From the NCBI RefSeq assembly GCF_004336635.1, contig NZ_SJXH01000022.1:1-55272 (forward strand): a stretch of 55,272 bases of DNA, read 5' to 3'. Within the stretch, counting starts at the first letter, position 1. Each line of letters opens with the position of its first letter. A program made the position numbers and the translations under genes. This DNA comes from Acinetobacter sp. ANC 4862 (GTDB lineage Bacteria > Pseudomonadota > Gammaproteobacteria > Pseudomonadales > Moraxellaceae). Positions 1 through 8,658 of the stretch are shown in pieces. The notes beneath the pieces are model-generated. The model worked only from the letters and a program-made list of their open reading frames with translations, searched no databases and was not told the origin of the DNA.

Positions 1-144
1 TACTTCGTCAGCAGCAAGCTAGGTCGGCTATATTACTCTCTATCTCTAAAAAGTCAACAGGTTTTATTGATTATTTTTAAACTCATCCAAGACTTCCAGA
101 TTCACACCACTCAGGCTAAATCCTTGTTTCTCAACAAGTTTTAA
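1..144 (+). CDS. Possible 3' end of an unidentified gene
   Basis: Frame 1 is open from the window edge for 47 codons and stops with TAA at 142-144. The residues contain a hydrophobic stretch (QQVLLIIFKLI) followed by a polar tail, but I do not recognise a family. An open run of this length can arise by chance in AT-rich DNA, so this is only a candidate partial gene. The base composition becomes markedly more AT-rich after it, which fits a gene end but does not prove one. Confidence 0.2.
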   Translation, partial: YFVSSKLGRLYYSLSLKSQQVLLIIFKLIQDFQIHTTQAKSLFLNKF

Positions 145-533
145 TCAACATCACCGCCGATGGATGTGCATTCTACAGTATTTCAGAGGGGTTGCAACAC
201 TTCTTGCAAAGATTTTTTATCGTGTGTTTATTTTTCAAACCAATAAAAATATAAGCCACTGTTATATATAGCTAATTTATTTTCATTATTTTTAAATTTT
301 ATTGACCATATCCCACAAAACCTACCCAAAATAATTATAAGTAATTGTTTTAAATAAATTTAAATTATAAAATTCTTTATCACATGACTTATATTGTTTA
401 ATTCACACTCTATTCTTGTTTTATTCTTCGCCAAGCTGGCGTTTATATACACAAAACTTGTTTTATCCGCTCTTATTCCTGGACATAGATGCTCTATTTA
501 AATATGGAAAAATAAACTCCAACGCTAAAAATC
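145..533. other. AT-rich intergenic stretch
   Basis: About 390 bases without a convincing gene. It is very AT-rich between 220 and 410. An 83-codon open frame starting near 416 overlaps the terminator and the copper receptor gene on the other strand, and is judged spurious. No clear promoter or repeat was identified. Confidence 0.5.
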
Positions 534-568
534 AAAAAAGCCACCGCTATTTAGCAATGGCTTTTTTT
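534..568 (-). terminator. Rho-independent terminator of the copper receptor gene
   Basis: Arms AAAAAAGCCA (534-543) and TGGCTTTTTT (558-567) form a perfect stem. Read leftward the stem ends in a T run, about 20 nt after the stop codon of the copper receptor gene. Confidence 0.8.
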
Positions 569-586
569 CTAGAAATTCAGTTTGAA

Positions 587-2599
587 TTAGAATTTCATAC
601 TGATCCGTGCCCAGTAATTACGTCCAATATTGTTAAACTGTTCATTACTGTCAAAACCAAAACCTGAACTGCCGGCTTTATTTAAATGCTCGGTATAGGT
701 TTTATCTAAGACATTATCAATACCGACTGATAAATCCACCCCATCATGCAGATGATAGGTACCATTTAGAGATAAAGTTGCAAAGCCTGCACTTTCTTTA
801 AAGTCCTTACCTACAATATTGCCTTGATTTTGGCTAATGCGACTTTGATCATCCACCAAACGCCAGTAAGCACCCAGAGTATAGTTATCTTGAATATAAC
901 GTAAGTTGATACGTGCTTCTAAAGGTGCAATTTGCGGTAATGGCGTATTGTCCGTGGTGTTTTCACCCCATGCGTACATAGCACTGACATCTGCCTGAAT
1001 TGCATCGGTAAATTGATAACCAATACCTGCTTCTGCCCCCGCGATTGTTGCATCTACATTACGTGAATCCGCAGCATTGACCATCATGCTTGGCGTCTTG
1101 GCTGGATCATAGGTCATCAAGATAAAATCATTGATTAGCCCAACATAAGCTGAAGCCCAAGTATTTAATGCACCATGCTGATGTTGATAACCTAGATCTA
1201 ATTGTAAGGTTTTTTCAGTTTCTAAGCGTTTAAAGGTATGCATCGTACCTTCATAGTCAGTTCTAAAAAGTTCCCAATAATCTGGCATACGTTCAACATA
1301 GCCAAGTCCAAGATAGCTTTTCGCATTATGATCTGGATGCTGGCTTTCTAAACGCAGAAAAGCGCTTGGGAGAGTTTCGGTACGCTTCACACCTTTTGCC
1401 AGTTTTTCCACGCTCACATCATCCACTCGTGCGCCACCGACCAATTTATGTTGCTCATTCAACTGATAACCTAATTCACCAAACACACCATAGGAATTAA
1501 ATTTCATATCTGTTTGCACTGGCATATTCATCATGGCAGAAGTCATCCCACCGGCATGATGGTTTTGCTGTGAATCGACACCCGATACGAGTTGAAACTT
1601 ATCCCATTCACTAGTCATCGCAAAACGTGTATTGAGCGTACGACGCGTGACATTCATGGATTTATCGGCTTCAGGAACGTCACGTAAGCTATAGTTATCC
1701 ATGACATGGTCATTAAAGTTATAGTTCACCTGAGCTTCAACTTTTTTGATGACATCGGTGAGATTTTTCTTTTCAAAACGTAAGCCTAGGCTTTCTCGGG
1801 CAAATTTTGAGCCATCCATATCACGGCCAGCATAAACCGCATCACCATCTGCCTTACCTCCACTCAGCTCGATCCAGGTATTTTCATCTGGTGTCCAACC
1901 TAAAGCGATATCTGTATTCCAGCGCTCCCATGCCGATGGGACACTGTCACCATTGCCATCTTGATAATCATCTGACTCAGAACGATTGGCATTTAAACGG
2001 ATATATTTGGTTTCGTCACCAATCGCGGTTTCCACATTCTGATCTAGACGACCATAGGAACCGAGCAGTACACTGGCCTGACCACGATAATTTTTTTCAG
2101 CCGTTAATTCAGTTTCCGGACCACGCTCAAAAATAACCGTGGCTGCTGAACCGGTATTGGCATATTGAACCGTTTGTGGACCCTTGATGACTGAGATTCG
2201 ATCATAACTTTCTGGTGAAATATATGAGGTTGGTGAATCCATGCGACTTGGGCATGCCCCAAGATTTTCCGTGCCATCGGTCAGGATTTTAATCCGCGAA
2301 CCAAACATGCCACGGAAAGTGACATCACCATTGGTGCCAGCACCGCTGTTGACTGAACTAAAGCCGACAATGCTCTGCAGATAGTCTGCACCGTCTGTGG
2401 CTGGAATAGGCTGGATTGGCTGTTTTGGATCTGCATGCACAATCAACCCATTGGCATCATTGCCTTGATGAGCTGTGGCAACAATTGGCGCTAAAGTTTG
2501 AACGATTGCCGTTTGCTGTTCAGCACATGCTGAAGCTGAATAACAAGCAACACAAATCGCAGCCGCAAGTGGCTGTAAAAAGAATTTTGGCTGAGCCAT
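587..2599 (-). CDS. TonB-dependent copper receptor
   Basis: Outer-membrane TonB-dependent receptor of the OprC/NosA copper-receptor type (about 670 residues). Residues 1 to about 26 form a Sec signal peptide ending near SASACA. The plug domain follows (about 55-160, with DVTFRGMFGSRIKILTDG and DRISVIKGPQTV), then the barrel, which ends in a C-terminal Phe as is usual for outer-membrane proteins. A loop rich in Met and His (HHAGGMTSAMMNMPV) fits copper binding. The start was set at the ATG that begins MAQPKFF, because the longer frame puts 22 non-signal residues before the signal peptide. It lies 87 nt downstream of a DUF2946 gene on the same strand, so they are probably co-transcribed. Family is firm; copper specificity is inferred from family resemblance and the neighbour. 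Confidence 0.87.
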   Translation of the reverse strand: MAQPKFFLQPLAAAICVACYSASACAEQQTAIVQTLAPIVATAHQGNDANGLIVHADPKQPIQPIPATDGADYLQSIVGFSSVNSGAGTNGDVTFRGMFGSRIKILTDGTENLGACPSRMDSPTSYISPESYDRISVIKGPQTVQYANTGSAATVIFERGPETELTAEKNYRGQASVLLGSYGRLDQNVETAIGDETKYIRLNANRSESDDYQDGNGDSVPSAWERWNTDIALGWTPDENTWIELSGGKADGDAVYAGRDMDGSKFARESLGLRFEKKNLTDVIKKVEAQVNYNFNDHVMDNYSLRDVPEADKSMNVTRRTLNTRFAMTSEWDKFQLVSGVDSQQNHHAGGMTSAMMNMPVQTDMKFNSYGVFGELGYQLNEQHKLVGGARVDDVSVEKLAKGVKRTETLPSAFLRLESQHPDHNAKSYLGLGYVERMPDYWELFRTDYEGTMHTFKRLETEKTLQLDLGYQHQHGALNTWASAYVGLINDFILMTYDPAKTPSMMVNAADSRNVDATIAGAEAGIGYQFTDAIQADVSAMYAWGENTTDNTPLPQIAPLEARINLRYIQDNYTLGAYWRLVDDQSRISQNQGNIVGKDFKESAGFATLSLNGTYHLHDGVDLSVGIDNVLDKTYTEHLNKAGSSGFGFDSNEQFNNIGRNYWARISMKF

Positions 2600-2686
2600 T
2601 TTCAATCTCACTAATACATAAATATGAGCTGCGGTTGAAGCAGCGCAAGGGCTAGAGTCAATCAAGACCCGAAAATACCTTTTGAT

Positions 2687-3121
2687 TTATGCAAATAGTG
2701 GTGGGGCTCGCCCTTGGGGCAGAAGAAAGAGTCGCTGTAAAACAAACCAGACATGACTAAAGGTCTTCTGGAATGCAATTAAGCGAACCTGGATACGATC
2801 TAAAACTTCTTTGACTTCTAATTCAGGGGGCAAAACCAAATTACCGTAGACGGTACAGTACTGACACTTATGATTGGCATCGTGATCATGCCCTGCATGT
2901 TGTTCATGCTCTTGGGTGTCTTGATGGATCTGATGCTGAGAATGTTCAGAAGGAGAAGTTTGATGAATAGAAGTAGAACCGAGTAATAATGCACGCGTAA
3001 TGGTTTCACAGACCGGAGCAATCTGATATTGCTTCGGCAGCAAAGGCTGTAAAAAAACAGCAATCTGTAAAAATACCGCTATACAAGATAGCAGTAGCCC
3101 ACTACGTAAAAGCACAGGCAA
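2687..3121 (-). CDS. DUF2946 family protein, likely copper-linked
   Basis: A 144-residue protein with an N-terminal hydrophobic segment (about 8-28), a His-rich middle (HSQHQIH, HEQHAGHDHDANH) running into a CQYC pair, and a basic C-terminus. This matches DUF2946 proteins, which often sit beside copper receptors. In Bordetella a DUF2946 upstream ORF (CruR) has been described as a copper-responsive translational regulator of the downstream TonB receptor gene. The arrangement here, small Cys/His ORF then receptor on the same strand, is the same. Whether this copy acts in cis through its translation or as a protein cannot be told from sequence. The double-Cys part of the motif I associate with CruR is not obvious here. 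Confidence 0.75.
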   Translation of the reverse strand: MPVLLRSGLLLSCIAVFLQIAVFLQPLLPKQYQIAPVCETITRALLLGSTSIHQTSPSEHSQHQIHQDTQEHEQHAGHDHDANHKCQYCTVYGNLVLPPELEVKEVLDRIQVRLIAFQKTFSHVWFVLQRLFLLPQGRAPPLFA

Positions 3122-3146
3122 ACCCTAAAATTTGTCTAACTCAAGT

Positions 3147-3184
3147 ATAACAAAAAGCCCAATTAAAATTGGGCTTTTTGTTAT
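3147..3184. terminator. Bidirectional terminator
   Basis: A near-perfect 38-bp palindrome (18-bp arms beginning ATAACAAAAAGCCCAATT) with A and T runs on both sides. It lies upstream of the DUF2946 start and downstream of def, so it most likely ends def transcription read leftward. Confidence 0.8.
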
Positions 3185-3210
3185 TTTTCATTTTATCTAA
3201 ATATTTGTGC

Positions 3211-3741
3211 TTAACGCTTTACCACAACCTTGTCTTTTTCACGTTGGCGAACAACTTTTTCGACTTTTTCACGTGCACGTTGACGCTTTAATGGCGATAA
3301 ATAATCGACAAATAGCTTACCATTTAAGTGATCCATTTCATGTTGAATACAAACAGCGAGAAGTTCGTCTGCTTCTATCTCAAATGATTGACCTTCAAGG
3401 TTAATTGCCTCAATTTTTACACGTGACGGACGCTCAACTTTATCGTATATTTGAGGCACTGACAGGCAGCCTTCTTCATAGGGCTGAGTTTCTTCAGTTA
3501 ACGGGGTAACTTTGGGGTTAATAAATACCATGGGTTGGTCTTTATTTTCAGATAAATCCATGACAATCAGCTGAATATGGTAGTCCACTTGTGTTGCAGC
3601 CAAACCAATACCGGGCGCTTCATACATAGTTTCAAACATATCTGCTGCAAGCTGACGAATTTCATCAGTGACTTCTTCGACTGGTTTAGCAATGGTACGA
3701 AGACGGGGATCCGGGAAACTTAAAATAGGTAATAAGGCCAT
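3211..3741 (-). CDS. def: Peptide deformylase
   Basis: Removes the formyl group from the N-terminal Met of new proteins; cytoplasmic Fe/Zn hydrolase. All three family motifs are present in 176 residues: GIGLAATQ (44-51), EGCLS (90-94, metal ligand C92) and QHEMDHLNG (133-141, ligands H134 and H138, catalytic E135). AGGA lies a suitable distance before the ATG. In E. coli def is followed by fmt; here it is read away from LysM-dprA-tsaC, which are normally def's neighbours, so the cluster is divergent with the promoter region at 3742-3860. Length is normal and nothing looks broken. Confidence 0.97.
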   Translation of the reverse strand: MALLPILSFPDPRLRTIAKPVEEVTDEIRQLAADMFETMYEAPGIGLAATQVDYHIQLIVMDLSENKDQPMVFINPKVTPLTEETQPYEEGCLSVPQIYDKVERPSRVKIEAINLEGQSFEIEADELLAVCIQHEMDHLNGKLFVDYLSPLKRQRAREKVEKVVRQREKDKVVVKR

Positions 3742-3860
3742 ACGGTGTCCTCACTTATGCCATTGATCAAAAAACAAAATGAAGGAATGCTTCATCAAAA
3801 AAATGTGTGTAATATCGTTATTATAACGCAACTACATACATAATTTTAGGAATTATGATA

Positions 3861-5021
3861 ATGAAAAAGGTTTTGAAGGGCATGCCAACTTTTAGTGCCT
3901 TGGGGTTTAAAAAACAATTATTGGCACTTGCCGTTTGTGTAAGTGTCGGGGTCGGCGTTGTCAGTGTAGCTGAAGCAGCACCCGCTCGAAATATCAATCC
4001 ACCTGCATTAAAAGCCGGAGCACCCCAAGTGTATGTGGTGAAAAAAGGTGATACTTTATGGGATATTTCCAAAAGATTTTTAAAAAATCCAGTGCGCTGG
4101 CCTGAAATCTGGGCAAGCAACAAACACGTAAAAAATCCACACTGGATTTTCCCGGGCGACCGTCTGCTGATGTGTACCTATAATGGCAAACCAATTATAG
4201 GTAAAGATGAAGGTGATGGCTGTGAAGGGATTATCCGTCGTTATACCGGTGGCACCGGCACAAAACTGCAACCTCAAGTTCGGGTTGAATCTTTAAACAA
4301 TGCTATTCCTGTGATTCCACTGGAATATATCAAACACTGGTTAGAACGTAGCACCATCGTGACCCCTGAATCGATTCAAGGTACGCCATACATTTTGGGG
4401 ACAGCGGATCAACGTGTTCTTGCGGCAAAAGGTCAAACCGTTTATGCACGCGGAAATGGTCTGGAAGTCGGTCAACGCTATGCCGTTTACCGTGAAGGCG
4501 AACCGTACATGTTTAGCGATGCCAAGGGTCAAAAATACAATGCCGGTCTTGAGTTAATTCAAGTTGCCTCTGGTGTGGCTGTTCGCGGTGAAAATGACAT
4601 TACCACCCTTGAACTGACAGACACTTATAATGCTGAAGTTCGTCGTGGTGACCGTGTTCTGCCTGAATACGATCCGATGCTGCCAACCTTGTTCTATCCA
4701 AGCAATGCCGAAGATGTGGTTGCGGGTGGTCAGGTTGTTCGCGTAATGGGTTCCATTGGAACGGCGGCAAAACACAGTGTGGTGACGATTGACCGTGGTA
4801 GCTTGCAAGGGGTACAAGTTGGACATGTGCTCACAGTGAACCAAAAAGGCGAAATCGTAACTGATCCGAAAACCAAAGAACGTGTTCAACTGCCTGGCCA
4901 ACGTATTGGTAACATCATGGTATTCAAAAGCTTTGAAAACTTAAGTTATGCTTATGTGCTTGATAGCGAATTACCGATTAAAGTCGGTGCTGGCATTCAA
5001 CCATCACTGATGGATGAATAA
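3861..5021 (+). CDS. LysM domain protein (cell-wall associated)
   Basis: A 386-residue exported protein. Residues 1 to about 40 form a signal peptide with a long basic start (MKKVLKG) and AEAA cleavage region. One LysM domain spans about 57-105 (YVVKKGDTLWDISKRF ... NPHWIFPGDRL), a fold that binds N-acetylglucosamine in peptidoglycan. The remaining 280 residues have no motif I can name and are likely beta-rich. The start at 3861 is preferred over the ATG at 3855 because the AGGA sits 9 nt before the former and only 3 before the latter. It lies head-to-head with def and upstream of dprA. Orthologues of unknown exact role are common at this locus in gammaproteobacteria. Confidence 0.88.
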   Translation: MKKVLKGMPTFSALGFKKQLLALAVCVSVGVGVVSVAEAAPARNINPPALKAGAPQVYVVKKGDTLWDISKRFLKNPVRWPEIWASNKHVKNPHWIFPGDRLLMCTYNGKPIIGKDEGDGCEGIIRRYTGGTGTKLQPQVRVESLNNAIPVIPLEYIKHWLERSTIVTPESIQGTPYILGTADQRVLAAKGQTVYARGNGLEVGQRYAVYREGEPYMFSDAKGQKYNAGLELIQVASGVAVRGENDITTLELTDTYNAEVRRGDRVLPEYDPMLPTLFYPSNAEDVVAGGQVVRVMGSIGTAAKHSVVTIDRGSLQGVQVGHVLTVNQKGEIVTDPKTKERVQLPGQRIGNIMVFKSFENLSYAYVLDSELPIKVGAGIQPSLMDE

Positions 5022-5041
5022 TCCGTTAATCTAAATCTAGA

Positions 5042-5066
5042 AATGAGGCTGAGATTCAGCCTCATT
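5042..5066 (+). terminator. Hairpin after the LysM gene
   Basis: Perfect 11-bp stem (AATGAGGCTGA / TCAGCCTCATT) with a 3-nt loop, 20 nt after the stop codon. No T run follows because the MITE-like element begins two bases later, so the original tail may have been separated by insertion. Confidence 0.55.
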
Positions 5067-5067
5067 C

Positions 5068-5337
5068 TAGGGTCTGTTGACAATTCATCTATGTTTGCGA
5101 CTACGAGTATTTTTTAGAGGATACGAGGCGTGAACTACAAAATTCAGTTATTCTAAATGCGTAGTTCACAACGACGTGGCATCAAAAAATACTCTAGTCC
5201 CGAAGGGTTGTGGCTAAAACTATCTCAAACTTCGTCATGAAATTTAAAAATGGAACCACCATTCTTTACATTTCATTCCTTGTCTGCTCAGTTTTAGCCT
5301 ACAACGCAAGCCATTTATGAAATGTCAACAGACCCTA
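5068..5337. mobile_element. MITE-like element with 19-bp terminal inverted repeats
   Basis: A 266-bp core (5070-5335) flanked by TA on both sides (5068-5069, 5336-5337), which reads as a TA target duplication. The 19-nt ends GGGTCTGTTGACAATTCAT and the complement of 5317-5335 differ at one position. Inside is a second, imperfect inverted repeat (5107-5138 with 5161-5192, sharing GTATTTTTT and GTGAACTAC). No ORF of useful length is present. This is the shape of a non-autonomous derivative of a TA-targeting transposon such as an IS5-group or IS630-type element; the parent is not in this window. Confidence 0.8.
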
Positions 5338-5377
5338 TTTTAAACAATAAAAAGAAGACATATTTAAAGGTCTCGTT

Positions 5378-6523
5378 ATGCTCAATTCATTAAGCTCCTT
5401 GCAGCTGAATTACATTCGCTTGTGGTTTCTGGTGCAACACTCGCTAACCGGCTTTTATAAAATCAGTGGACACTATTCCAATCTTGCTGAGGCAACACAG
5501 CCGGATCAAATTGAAACGTGGCAAAAGTTGGGTATTCACAAAAATCATATTCAGCGCCTGCGAGATTTTCATATTCCTGAATCGCAGCTTCAATTTCAGC
5601 ATTGTATTGCTCTGATTCAAAAACATAGCGACTTTATTCTCACCCTCGAACATCCTGACTACCCTACCCAATTAATGCCCTATGCGGATAAACCGCCTAT
5701 TCTATTTGGCCAAGGTGATGCTAAAGCACTATTACAACCGCAAATTGCGATTGTCGGCAGTCGTAAACCCAGTGCCCACGGGCGACAAGTGGCTTATGAT
5801 TTTGCCTATTATTTAAGTGATCAAGGTTTCTACATTATTAGTGGTTTAGCGGAAGGGATTGATGAAGCAGCACATCAAGGTGCTTTACGTCATAGTCGAA
5901 CCATTGCCGTGATGGGCACTGGCTTAGACCAAACCTATCCGACCCAGCATCAGCAACTGCGACAACAGATTATTGCTCATTCAGGTACTGTGGTGACTGA
6001 ATTTTTACCCGGAACCCCGCCTTTACAGCAGCACTTTCCACGACGTAATCGTCTCGTGAGTGGTTTAAGTCTTGGCGTGATTGTTGCAGAAGCTGCACTG
6101 AAAAGCGGTTCTTTAATCACGGCGAAATGGGCGGCCGAACAAGGTAAATTGATTTTTGCTATTCCAGGTCATATTTATAGTGAGCATCATCAAGGCTGTC
6201 ATCAACTGATTCGTGAAGGTGCTATTTTGGTCGACCATCCCGAGCAAGTAATTGAAGACTTGGCGCTGCCCACCCAATGGCAGAATCAACAGCAGATTGA
6301 ACAATCAAAAAGTTTGAATGGTATTGAAGTACAAACCGAATTACCGCCTCACTTAACGCCACTGTATAACCAACTGGATTGGGTGGGACAAAACATAGAT
6401 GACATTGTTGCTAAGCAGCAATCTGATATCGGCACACTGACCAGCCAACTGATGGAATTAGAGCTACTTGGCTTATGTATGCAACAGGCGGGTTTGTATC
6501 TACGTTGTCGTCCAAGCAAATAA
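5378..6523 (+). CDS. dprA: DNA-processing protein DprA
   Basis: DprA binds incoming single-stranded DNA during natural transformation and loads RecA. The 381-residue protein has the Rossmann-like core with VGSRKPSAHG (126-135), SGLAEGIDEAAHQGA (155-169) and MGTGLDQTYP (179-188), preceded by a helical N-terminal part and followed by a winged-helix-like region (about 315-381). AAGG stands 7 nt before the ATG. The gene follows the MITE-like element, so its promoter may lie in or be altered by that element. tsaC follows 45 nt later, which suggests co-transcription. Competence genes are expected in Acinetobacter. Confidence 0.95.
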   Translation: MLNSLSSLQLNYIRLWFLVQHSLTGFYKISGHYSNLAEATQPDQIETWQKLGIHKNHIQRLRDFHIPESQLQFQHCIALIQKHSDFILTLEHPDYPTQLMPYADKPPILFGQGDAKALLQPQIAIVGSRKPSAHGRQVAYDFAYYLSDQGFYIISGLAEGIDEAAHQGALRHSRTIAVMGTGLDQTYPTQHQQLRQQIIAHSGTVVTEFLPGTPPLQQHFPRRNRLVSGLSLGVIVAEAALKSGSLITAKWAAEQGKLIFAIPGHIYSEHHQGCHQLIREGAILVDHPEQVIEDLALPTQWQNQQQIEQSKSLNGIEVQTELPPHLTPLYNQLDWVGQNIDDIVAKQQSDIGTLTSQLMELELLGLCMQQAGLYLRCRPSK

Positions 6524-6568
6524 GGTTCACAATATCCCCCTTAAATGTATTTGAAGAGATAAGATCCA

Positions 6569-7138
6569 ATGATTACCACCTCTGTTGCCGAAGCTGCTCA
6601 ATGTTTAAAACAAGGACAAGTTTTAGCATACCCTACAGAGGCAGTTTGGGGCTTAGGCTGTGATCCTTTTAACCAACAGGCTTTCCTGGAAATTTTACGC
6701 TTAAAGCAACGCCCGATTGAAAAAGGAGTGATTTTATTGGCGGCACAGATTGCACAAGTTGAGCCTCTATTAGAACCCCTTACTGCAGAAATGCGTGAAA
6801 AAGTCATAGATTCCTGGAGTCATCGCTCACCGACTGAACGAGCAACCACCTGGTTACTGCCTGCAGGCGACCATATTCCAAAATGGATTAAAGGCAACCA
6901 CCCTAAAGTAGCGGTGCGTGTCACCACGCATCCTTTATGCGTGGCGCTATGCAATGCGTTTAATGGTTTTATTGTATCGACCAGTGCCAATCCTGCCGGT
7001 GGCACGCCTGCACACTCACTTCAAGAAGCCAATCAATATTTCTCAAATCAAATCAATTATTTGAATGGTGATTTGGGTCTTAGCCAAGAACCAAGCCGGA
7101 TTATTGATGCCGAAACAGGTGAAGTGATCCGCGCTTAA
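6569..7138 (+). CDS. tsaC: Threonylcarbamoyl-AMP synthase (TsaC/YrdC family)
   Basis: Makes L-threonylcarbamoyladenylate from Thr, bicarbonate and ATP for the t6A modification of ANN-decoding tRNAs. The 189 residues show the YrdC signature: PTEAVWGLG (22-30), LKQRP (45-49) and FIVSTSANPAGG (134-145). The size matches the short TsaC form without the Sua5 C-terminal domain. It sits directly after dprA, an arrangement also seen in E. coli (smf/dprA near yrdC). No further gene follows on this strand. Confidence 0.96.
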   Translation: MITTSVAEAAQCLKQGQVLAYPTEAVWGLGCDPFNQQAFLEILRLKQRPIEKGVILLAAQIAQVEPLLEPLTAEMREKVIDSWSHRSPTERATTWLLPAGDHIPKWIKGNHPKVAVRVTTHPLCVALCNAFNGFIVSTSANPAGGTPAHSLQEANQYFSNQINYLNGDLGLSQEPSRIIDAETGEVIRA

Positions 7139-7184
7139 TGCGGATCATCTTGATTGCTTGATTGACCCCTACTAATTTTTAGGC

Positions 7185-7218
7185 AAAAAAAAGCTCAGCC
7201 ATATAGGGACGGCTGAGC
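7185..7218 (-). terminator. Leftward-reading terminator
   Basis: GCTCAGCC (7193-7200) pairs with GGCTGAGC (7211-7218). The T run lies on the minus strand (eight A at 7185-7192 on plus), so it works for leftward transcription. The nearest such gene is the EamA exporter 340 bases upstream. It may also trap antisense transcription into tsaC. Confidence 0.6.
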
Positions 7219-7555
7219 ATAAAAAGGATGTGCATAAATCACATCCAGAGGGTCTGTGAATCTGGTTGCAAAAGTTTAAATATTGTTAAGAAATACTTAA
7301 ACATTCACGATATAAATATTATCTAATAAATTGTGTTGCTATACAAATATATTATTTATCTTATAAAACACTTAAAAACTATGAAACATTCATCATATTT
7401 TCTTAACAATTTAAATTATCTCACTATTTTTTAATTATCTTTTTTCTGAATAATCGTTTCAAGCTATGATTAAAACGATTATTCATCTCCCAATTCAATT
7501 AAAAATGAGTGAAAAAAAATAATTCATTTGTTGTTTTTTTGATCTGTTTTTTAAT
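7219..7555. other. AT-rich intergenic stretch with one hairpin
   Basis: Very AT-rich and without a plausible gene. It contains a perfect 13-bp inverted repeat (TGAATAATCGTTT at 7447-7459 and its complement at 7473-7485, 13-nt loop). No T run follows on either strand, so it is a structural or binding-site candidate rather than a terminator. Confidence 0.5.
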
Positions 7556-8470
7556 TTAAGCATTCAATTTTACGGTTTCTACTGTCACCACTTTCTTTTG
7601 CGCCAATAAAATTCCCAGCAAAATGACCACGCCACCCATACTATGATAAATCGTCCAAGCTTCAGCTAACCACAGATGGGCAATAATCGCGGTACAGACC
7701 GGCATTAAGTTCATAAAAATACTGGTTCGATTCGGTCCAATCATTTGTACTGCCAGCATCCACACCAAGGGTGCAATCAAGGAGGGGAAAATACCGGCAT
7801 AGACAACACTGCCAACATTGTGTTGATCAATCGCATCTAATCCTAACCATAAAACAAAGGGCAGATGGTAAAGCAAGGCAAAAACAATCTGCACATACAA
7901 ACTAATCATCAGTGGAATCTGGAGTTGCCACTTTTTCAGGAACACGCCATAAAAAGCATAGAAAAATACCGCCAGCACCATCATGATATCGCCCAGATGA
8001 CCGCCTGACTGAATCAGATGAAGCGGATTTCCCTGTGCCATCACATAGAGCAAACCGGCAAAAGATAAAATACTACCCACCACTGCAAAACGGTTAGGAA
8101 TCTCCTTGAGCATCAGCATGGAAACAAAAATGGTAAACACGGGAATAAAGGCATTAATAATGCCCATATTGGTCGCCGTCGTATAATGCGCTGCGGTATA
8201 ACCCAAGCCTTGATACAGCACCATGCCAAAAGCACCCAATACTGCGAGCTGTTTCCAGTGCTGCATAACCAACTGACGTTCACGCCAGACTTTAGCCAAC
8301 ATAAAGGGCGTTAAAACCAGAAAAGCCACTAGCCAGCGATAAAAACTGATACTGACAGGAGAAATATAATCCGCCACATAGCGTGTCACTGTGATATTCA
8401 TTGACCAGATTAAAACCGCCAGTAATGGCAAACCAAGTGCCCACCAGACTGTTTTATTTTGCTGTGTCAT
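7556..8470 (-). CDS. EamA/DMT-family exporter
   Basis: Inner-membrane transporter of the drug/metabolite superfamily, about 304 residues with ten predicted hydrophobic helices in two EamA repeats; the opening segment ALGLPLLAVLIWSMN and VSISFYRW are typical. The substrate is not predictable; relatives export amino acids, purines or small organics. The start MTQQNK is preferred because AGGA lies 6 nt before it, whereas the ATG 33 nt upstream has no ribosome site. It is divergent from an AraC-type regulator with a palindrome between, so the regulator probably controls it. In E. coli the NimR/NimT pair has a comparable AraC-plus-exporter arrangement, but that exporter is of another family. Confidence 0.88.
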   Translation of the reverse strand: MTQQNKTVWWALGLPLLAVLIWSMNITVTRYVADYISPVSISFYRWLVAFLVLTPFMLAKVWRERQLVMQHWKQLAVLGAFGMVLYQGLGYTAAHYTTATNMGIINAFIPVFTIFVSMLMLKEIPNRFAVVGSILSFAGLLYVMAQGNPLHLIQSGGHLGDIMMVLAVFFYAFYGVFLKKWQLQIPLMISLYVQIVFALLYHLPFVLWLGLDAIDQHNVGSVVYAGIFPSLIAPLVWMLAVQMIGPNRTSIFMNLMPVCTAIIAHLWLAEAWTIYHSMGGVVILLGILLAQKKVVTVETVKLNA

Positions 8471-8513
8471 ACCCTTTCCTGTACTTGAATATCCAGTATT
8501 CATTTTTACTGAA

Positions 8514-8545
8514 GTCTGAAATAATTAGAATATCGAATTTCAGAC
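8514..8545. promoter_or_regulatory. Inverted repeat between exporter and AraC gene
   Basis: Perfect 9-bp arms GTCTGAAAT and ATTTCAGAC separated by 14 bp, located between two divergent genes. The placement suggests an operator for the AraC-type regulator, although AraC proteins more often bind direct repeats. Confidence 0.5.
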
Positions 8546-8658
8546 ATTCATATCGCGCTATAGACACATATAGATCGCTTCACTGCTGTGTAAGTAAAAT
8601 TCATGATCTTTAAAAATTGAGGCAGTGACATATAAAAATTGAGAACAAGGATATTCAC

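Noticed and set aside
416..667. 83-codon plus-strand frame at the copper receptor end
   Set aside because: Runs through the terminator and the receptor C-terminus on the other strand; no ribosome site.
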